Assembly (NCBI RefSeq): GCF_002234675.1
Contig: NC_019865.2
Coordinates: forward strand, 30,965,945-31,029,944
DNA from: Oryzias latipes
Lineage: Eukaryota; Chordata; Actinopteri; Beloniformes; Adrianichthyidae
DNA: 64,000 nucleotides
Direction of reading: 5' to 3'
A program made the translations under genes and the position numbers. The notes under the pieces were generated by a model. That model worked only from the letters and a program-made list of their open reading frames with translations, was not told where the DNA came from and made no database searches. Below, in pieces: positions 58,301 to 64,000 of the stretch; the stretch's first letter is position 1, and each line of letters begins with the position of its first letter.

Positions 58301-61300
58301 GTCTTATGTTTGCTCATTTAAAAATCTTGGAATTGATTCTTTAATGACCCATTTCTCATTTCCTCTTTATGATTTTCATCTTCAGGGCTTAGTTAGATTG
58401 GATTTTTGTGGCTCCGGCCATGACTACACCTGCTTTTTGCAGCAGATTCTTCTTGATTTTAAATCCCTTTTTCAAAACCCTAGACCAGCTCAGTGGCCCT
58501 GTGGGAGAGTGTGCGTCCGGAGACTAGATGGTCATGAGTTCAAATATTGAGGCTGTACTGTATGTGCTGCTTCACGTTGGAGCCTGCGTGAGAAAACATG
58601 TAAAATACAGCAGTTCTGAGGCAAAACACGGTTAAAAGTCCTTCAAATTAATCGTATTGGTGGAGACCTTTTTATTTTATTATTTGTTCCTCACATTGGT
58701 GAGGATGGATAGCAGGTGAGACACTGGCTCACCTTCCTCTCCTAACCGCATGCCACTGCTGAGACATGCTTCAATAAGGACCCACCAAAACCAAACCCGC
58801 CAAAATTCTGTCCACCCTGCCGGTAAATTTGGAATCAAGAGTGAGCTCCGTCGCATTTGCATGTTCCAGGTTGATGCAGCAATACTCATATAGTCAAATA
58901 TCAGAGTTGGAAATTCAGTGCAAGGCTATTGGCCCAGTCCAATGGAAGGCAACAGCTGCAAACTGTTTTCATGTAGGATTTGGTTCATGACGGCATGCAG
59001 AGGCTGAGCCGTAAAACCAGAACCAATCTGAGGTTCCACACTTTACATCCTCATGGGTTTACATTGAAAGCAGCAGAAAACATGAAAAAGCCATAAAGCA
59101 TAGGTTCAGAAATGTTGCTGTGTCAGGAAGTCTACATTACCTTCACTGAATGTGGCGCCCCACCGATATAGAGAGGTCCGGTAATGCGAGTCCCAGGCTG
59201 CCTCATAGATCGAGCATTGATGCCATCCACAATCAGGCTGACCTTCTGCCCTTCATGCTTTACGAAGACCTGGGAGGACACAAAGACACACCCGTGAACA
59301 CCTGCTGCAGCTCTGCAGTGCAGAGAGTTCCAGGACTCCACTGGGCTCATCTGGGACCACAGACAGGGCACAGAACGGAGAACCAGCAGGACAGAAAGGT
59401 TTCTTTCCAATCAGAGGAGACCTGCTTCAACATGGGCGGAGCAACCAAACTACTTGTGTTAAAGAAAAAGGCAGATGCTAGACAAGTCAAAGGGCTTCGC
59501 ATGCCTTTGGAACCTAAAGCTGCTGAACATTGGACTCCTCTCTGACAGAAACTGTGAGAGATCTTTTGTTGTCTCTTCAGTAATGTAATCATAAGACATG
59601 TCTGTGTATGGATACCCCTTTCAAAGTTTTATTCCTTAAAATCAGTGAAGGTTCTCATTCATGCTCGTTTTTTCTAACGGCTTGAAGTTGACCACAGCAA
59701 ATCCAGATTTTAAGTCCAAGACATTTCGTTATATCCGGTAAAAAGTGGAAAAAACATTCTTTACAAAAGGCTGGGGCCCGATGTGTGCGTGACCTTACCG
59801 TGTGCCACTGGTTGTCATTGTACTTCTTTTTGGGTCGAAGGCTGTCCCTCCCCTTTGGCCCGTCTACTAAAAGAAGCAGGTGACCTTTAAGGACGCTGAG
59901 GGACATCACTGCCCCGCTGTGTCGCCTGCCATCAGCCAGGAGGACGAGGCCATCAGAAGAGTTGATTTTCAGCTCCATGGAGAAATGGTTTCTGCAAAAA
60001 AGCCACGGCTTTCATTAAGCCTCATTGAATTCCAGTGCATGCAGCGATGATCGGGGTCCCCTTTGTGCTGTGGACCTGTGTTTACACTCACAAGCTGGAG
60101 ATGGAGTCATATCTCTGGTAACTGTGAGCTGAGCCACTGAAGTGTGTTGCTCCACTTTCAGAGACAGGCTGGACCTGCTGGCAGGACTCACTGGTGCCTT
60201 GATGGAGAGATCCTGATAGCTTCCTTTGCCTGCCCTGAGGAGACGTGAGCAGAGTGTCACAAGCCAATCCTGGCTTTGTTCTTTGATTGTGGCATCGTGA
60301 GGATGAGTACCTTCATTTTTCTGCTTTGTTTTGGCTGCGCAGCGACGATCTGCTGAGGCGTCTTGGATGCAGGACATTCAAAAGGAACATTTACATTTTC
60401 TTTGACCTTCAGCAGGTCCAGAACCTTCTCTTCAACGTTCTCCCTGAAGATGAGAAGCAGACATACAGTGGGCGAAAACGTTTTTGTCCAAGCTCCACTT
60501 AAAAGATGAGTGGCCTGTAATTTTCATCACTTATGAGAGACAAAATGAGAAGAAGAAAAAAGAAATAAAGAAAAAAAAAATCACTGTCTAGAATTAGAAT
60601 TTACAAAGAATTTCTTTGTAAACTGTGGTGGAAAATGAGTATTTGGTCAATAAGAAAAGTTCAACTCAGTACTTTGTTATAAACCCTTTGTTGGCATTGA
60701 TAGCAGTCAAACATTTTCTGTAAGTCTTCACAAGGTTTTCCCAAACTGTTGTTGGTATTTTGGTCCATTCCTCCATGCAGATCTCCTCTAGAGCAGAGAT
60801 GTTTTTGGGGCTGTCGCTGGACAACACAGACTTTCAACTCCCTCCAAAGATTGTCTATGGGGTTGAGATCTGGAGACTGGCTAGGCCACTTCAGGACCTT
60901 GAAATGCTTCTTATGAAGCCCCACTCCTTCGTTACCCGGGCAACAGTGTGTTTGGGATGGTTGTCATGGTGAAAGACCCAGCCATGTTTCATCTTCATTG
61001 CCCTTGCTGATGGAAGGAGGTTTTCACTCCAAATCTAAACATACACAGCCCCATTCATTCTTTGCTTTACAGTCGTCAGTTCGACGAACCGCGGTGAGAA
61101 GTCAGTTTTTTGCTGGAATTTGATCTGTTACTGTGCCACAATGTCCCAAATTTTTAATGAAAATACCTCCAAACAAAGCCTTTCACAACAATTATTAGGT
61201 TAAAAATAATTGTGAATAAAAAAAGATTAATTTGATTCATTAATTCATTATTAATTAATATGAATTGCACAAAAGATTCATCGCAGTACAGCACTTTTTG

Positions 61301-63718
61301 ATTCTGTGTGGAAAAAAATAAAATATATCAATCAATCAAAGCTATATAAATATTGATAAAGTAAAAAGGGGAGACATTTTTACTTAGTGATACCAGACAA
61401 AGTTTTTTTTCTTCTCATTTTTGCATGTCCTTTGGTCAATAGAGCACTTTAAATGCACCTTATAGACAAACTCGTTTGCAGATGATTACCTCTTGATAAA
61501 AACATTGCTGAGGCATCCGGTGAGGTTGCTGAGGCCTGCGTCAGGCTTTCCTCCTAAGAAGGTAGATGATCCTGAGACTGCCGTTCCTTTCTCTGTGGCG
61601 TCTCCTTTGCTTCCTGGCTCCAGCACATCGTCCATTAAGATGCGCATCCTGAGGAGGTAGCGGGCAGAAAGTCAACCAAAGGGGTGTGTTGAAGAATAGT
61701 TAGAAACTGCCTTTAACTTTTATTACACTAATGGTTTAAACTTAATTCACTGAGCATGTATTGTCATCTCAAAATTATATTACATTTGAAGAAAGCACAG
61801 CCAAGCTATTGTTCTCAGAGTTTATTCTCATACTCCCTTTTTCTGTGCATGTGTGATCTGCTGAGCCTTAGAGCTTCTTTCCAGCAGCAACCTGGGGGCG
61901 TGATTTTCACACAGGGTCTATCGGACGATCTTCTGAATATGCAAATGCAGGCTTTATATACAAAATCCATCTCTGAGCTCGTTGGTTCGGACTTTGAATG
62001 CACCATGTTCATCTGTCTGTCCCCTTCGTGTTTGTACGAAGTAAAACCTCCACAAAAGCTAAGTAACTGTCTCTGAGTCATTATTCATTCATTTCTGTGT
62101 GCAAGAAACTGACGGGGTTACGAACTAACATAATACAGTCCTTTCTAGAGAATCCAGTTTCTTCACAGGGTGGGAAGGTCTGGTGAGGGGACTGCAGCAC
62201 ACGTCTCCTTACCCCTTGGCGTTGTTGTAGATGGCAATGTAGTGGCTGTTGTCATCGTTGTACGTCTTCTGAGTCCGGATGTAGTTTATGGTGTCATTCA
62301 CCACAACATGGCCGCCCTTCAAAAAGGCCTTGAGGGTGCCGACCTGCAGCAACAAATTCAGACAAACTCAGCTGAAGCTCAAATATTTATGAGGCCTGCT
62401 GGCACCAAAACAAGAGTTGCTGTTCTGCTCCAGACCTGATCCTTGTGGAAGAACATGAGCCCATCTGCCTGGATAGTTCTGAAGCCAAAGCTGGCGTAGA
62501 AGTCGTTTCTAAGGCAGGGGGTGCTTGTTGAAGCCTCTTCCAGGTAGCTCTGACCGCCAAAATACGCCTCACGAGCCACCTGTAACAAGGTAGGATATGC
62601 AAACACGGGCAAAACTGAAAAACATTTCACACGACTGAAGCGAGAGACATTGCTGTTTCAAAGCGGTTTGGTTTGGAGCTAAAGCCAGCTAGCAGTAGGT
62701 CTGTGAGCCAAGCTGGGTTAGTAAAAGAAGTCCACCCAATGATTAATCAATCACCAGAGCCTTAAACCAACAGCCAGTGTAGAGTTTAAGGGTTTAAGAA
62801 CAGGAGGCAAGTGTTTAGCTCTCCTATTGTGGTTTTGTCTTGATGGCATCCTTTTGGTTTAAGTTTCACCTTTAACTTCTGTTATTTATTGCCTGAGAAT
62901 TTAACTTTTTTTCCCCCTCCCCTGGAGTGGGATGTAACACACAAAACCTACTTAAATTTATGTTAAATGTATGTTTGCATAAAAAAAAAGTGTGAGCAAA
63001 GTGGTTTAAAGATTGAAAAAGGATGAACTAGATTTTAAATGGTAAAGCTCATGTCTTACCAGCAGGTCTTTGTCACAGCCAAAGCTCACTCCAGTGGTCT
63101 TCATCCTCTTCAGGTCAATGTGAACATTTTTGGCTTTCACGTTCCGGAAACAGGCCTTCACAGAGCCCTGCTGTGGGAATTTCTCCCTCAAGCTGAAGAA
63201 GAAAAGCAGCATAAAACCATCTTCAGAGTTTCGTCTTCTAACCAAGACAGCCTTTCATTTGAACTTTTGGCAGCCATCTTTTATCTGAATCTGACTAAAC
63301 AATGACTGCCCACCTCTCAGGCATCGTGTTCTCCGGGACTCCGCCCAGATAATATCTGGTTCCAAACACAGGTGTCAAAAAGTTGCCCTTTTCCCTGTAG
63401 ATAATCTGGTAACTGCTCCTCACCACGAACCCATCAGACAGGAGGATCAAGTCAATCTTAACACAAAAACAAAAAATATTTTAAAAAATTTGGCGGTCAA
63501 ACTGTGAGCGGTAAAAAGCGGGCAATAGCACGCATGCAGCTGCTTTAAAGTGAGCCGTACAACCAAAAGTTAGGATGCAGACAACTCACATATCTGTTGT
63601 TAGCATCACTAATGAGCAGATATTCCGGCTTGTCGGACACGGACTCCTTCATTCCACCGTTAAAATCGTAGAACACTTTGAGCTTTCCTTGAATCACGGC
63701 CAAACAAAGGAACCGAGT
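55353..63718 (-). CDS. lama5: laminin alpha-5, C-terminal LG domains (partial)
   Basis: Basement-membrane laminin alpha chain; the C-terminal LG domains bind integrins and dystroglycan. Only the 3' part lies here. Exons in gene order: 63590-63718, 63314-63456, 63060-63192, 62436-62579, 62213-62343, 61490-61648, 60311-60443, 60092-60234, 59799-59991, 59141-59269, 57987-58146, 57785-57915, 57607-57700, 57405-57515, 55353-55501; 2082 nt, 693 residues and stop. LG2 ends at [17 protein letters not shown]3 starts AYFGGQSYL and holds HYIAIYNN and LTGCLSNVF; a basic linker (QSRKMKGRQRK) follows; LG4 includes [17 protein letters not shown] and [13 protein letters not shown]5 includes [18 protein letters not shown] and [11 protein letters not shown] and ends RGCPHM. 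The end fits alpha-5 better than alpha-3, and adrm1 is its neighbour in mammals. The 60092 exon boundaries are the least certain. Confidence 0.9.
55502..57404. other. last lama5 intron, nothing recognised
   Basis: 1.9 kb between the penultimate and last lama5 coding exons. Only short frames, no repeat termini identified. Confidence 0.4.
58188..58231. repeat. perfect 20-bp-arm hairpin
   Basis: Arms 58188-58207 and 58212-58231 are exact complements around a CGCA loop, each with a TGATGTCA/TGACATCA core. It lies in the lama5 intron, 41 bases upstream (in the gene's sense) of the exon starting at 58146. Confidence 0.9.
60464..61075 (-). mobile_element. Tc1-like transposon, truncated
   Basis: Starts with a TA and CAGTGGGCGAAAACG terminus. 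The minus strand 60661-60924 encodes the C-terminal catalytic part of a Tc1-type transposase ([17 protein letters not shown]). Further on (to about 61050) come the GTGAAAGACCCAGCCATG and TTTTCACTCCAAATC words of the same element. The distal half and second terminus are missing. In a lama5 intron, starting 20 bases from the exon boundary at 60443. Confidence 0.85.
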
Positions 63719-64000
63719 CTGCAGGAGGAGAGACAGAGGACTGCGTCAGCACCCAAGCTGAACTCCATTTGCTTCTTCACAACATCAGTGAGGGACATGT
63801 GGATTTGAAGAACACTTTGAATGTATGTTTGGTATTGCAAGTTAAAAATCTTATAGCTTTATGTTGCTTTTTTGTAAGTGATGGCATTAAACTAAAGGAA
63901 GTAAGGTTTCCCCAGTAGTTTTAACCCCAATAGAATGATGCAGGAAGAAATGCACAGAATGTCTGCATGGTGATGCTGTTGAAGTGTCCTATGTTTCATT
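63719..64000. other. lama5 intron at window edge
   Basis: Non-coding sequence upstream (in gene sense) of the first visible lama5 exon; no further exon before the window ends. Confidence 0.5.

Noticed and set aside
58680-58900. Minus-strand stretch reading like an LG-domain start ([11 protein letters not shown])
   Set aside because: The lama5 exon ending at 59141 joins the exon starting at 58146 in phase (..HSVK/GLDSAGF..), leaving no room for it, and the stretch has no matching splice signals.
55353-63718. Identification as lama3
   Set aside because: Parts of LG4-5 also resemble alpha-3, but the final GCVRR..VNH..VHGPVG..GCP block and the adrm1 neighbour fit alpha-5.

Overview
This is vertebrate nuclear DNA, almost certainly from a percomorph teleost. 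I cannot fix the species. Genes are split into short coding exons with GT-AG introns. The encoded proteins are close to vertebrate orthologues. The spacer and intron DNA is packed with fish-type repeats: tRNA-derived SINEs, Tc1-like, PIF/Harbinger-like and hAT-like DNA transposons, piggyBac-like MITEs, CR1/L2-, L1- and other APE-type LINE pieces, and a Gypsy LTR element. No bacterial, plasmid or CRISPR features are present.

Five host genes lie in the window. (1) pfkfb1, plus strand, 2659-24579: 14 coding exons joining to a 470-residue bifunctional 6-phosphofructo-2-kinase/fructose-2,6-bisphosphatase of the liver type, with the PKA-site serine at position 32. (2) nsmce3, minus strand, 25862-32691: 10 coding exons, 261 residues, the MAGE-domain subunit of the SMC5/6 complex, tail-to-tail with pfkfb1. 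(3) A mitochondrial carnitine/acylcarnitine carrier of the slc25a20 type, plus strand, 33866-42946: 9 exons, 297 residues, head-to-head with nsmce3. (4) adrm1 (Rpn13), plus strand, coding 49265-54036: 9 coding exons, 413 residues, proteasome ubiquitin receptor. (5) The 3' end of lama5, minus strand, 55353-63718: 15 exons, 693 residues covering part of LG2 through LG5, tail-to-tail with adrm1 and continuing beyond the right edge. All five exon chains were joined by eye; phases agree at every junction and each total is a multiple of three.

The repeats explain most of the rest. Intron 2 of pfkfb1 holds a complete, young-looking Gypsy element (7874-12636, minus strand, TSD ACAT). Its long reading frame runs from gag through protease directly into integrase with no reverse transcriptase or RNase H. 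Intron 11 of pfkfb1 and the 5' region of adrm1 each hold a PIF/Harbinger relic. Intron 7 of the carnitine carrier gene holds an APE-type LINE. A Tc1-like element carrying a nested SINE lies between the carrier gene and adrm1. A second Tc1-like piece sits 20 nt from a lama5 splice acceptor, and the Gypsy element sits 30 nt from a pfkfb1 acceptor.

The host genes work in unrelated processes (glycolytic control, genome stability, mitochondrial fatty-acid import, protein degradation, basement membrane), so this is ordinary vertebrate gene order and not an operon or a system. I found no convincing new molecular system. The best leads are the RT-less Gypsy derivative, the two transposon insertions at splice acceptors, the interleaved hAT foldback, and a carnitine carrier with altered signature motifs beside pfkfb1.
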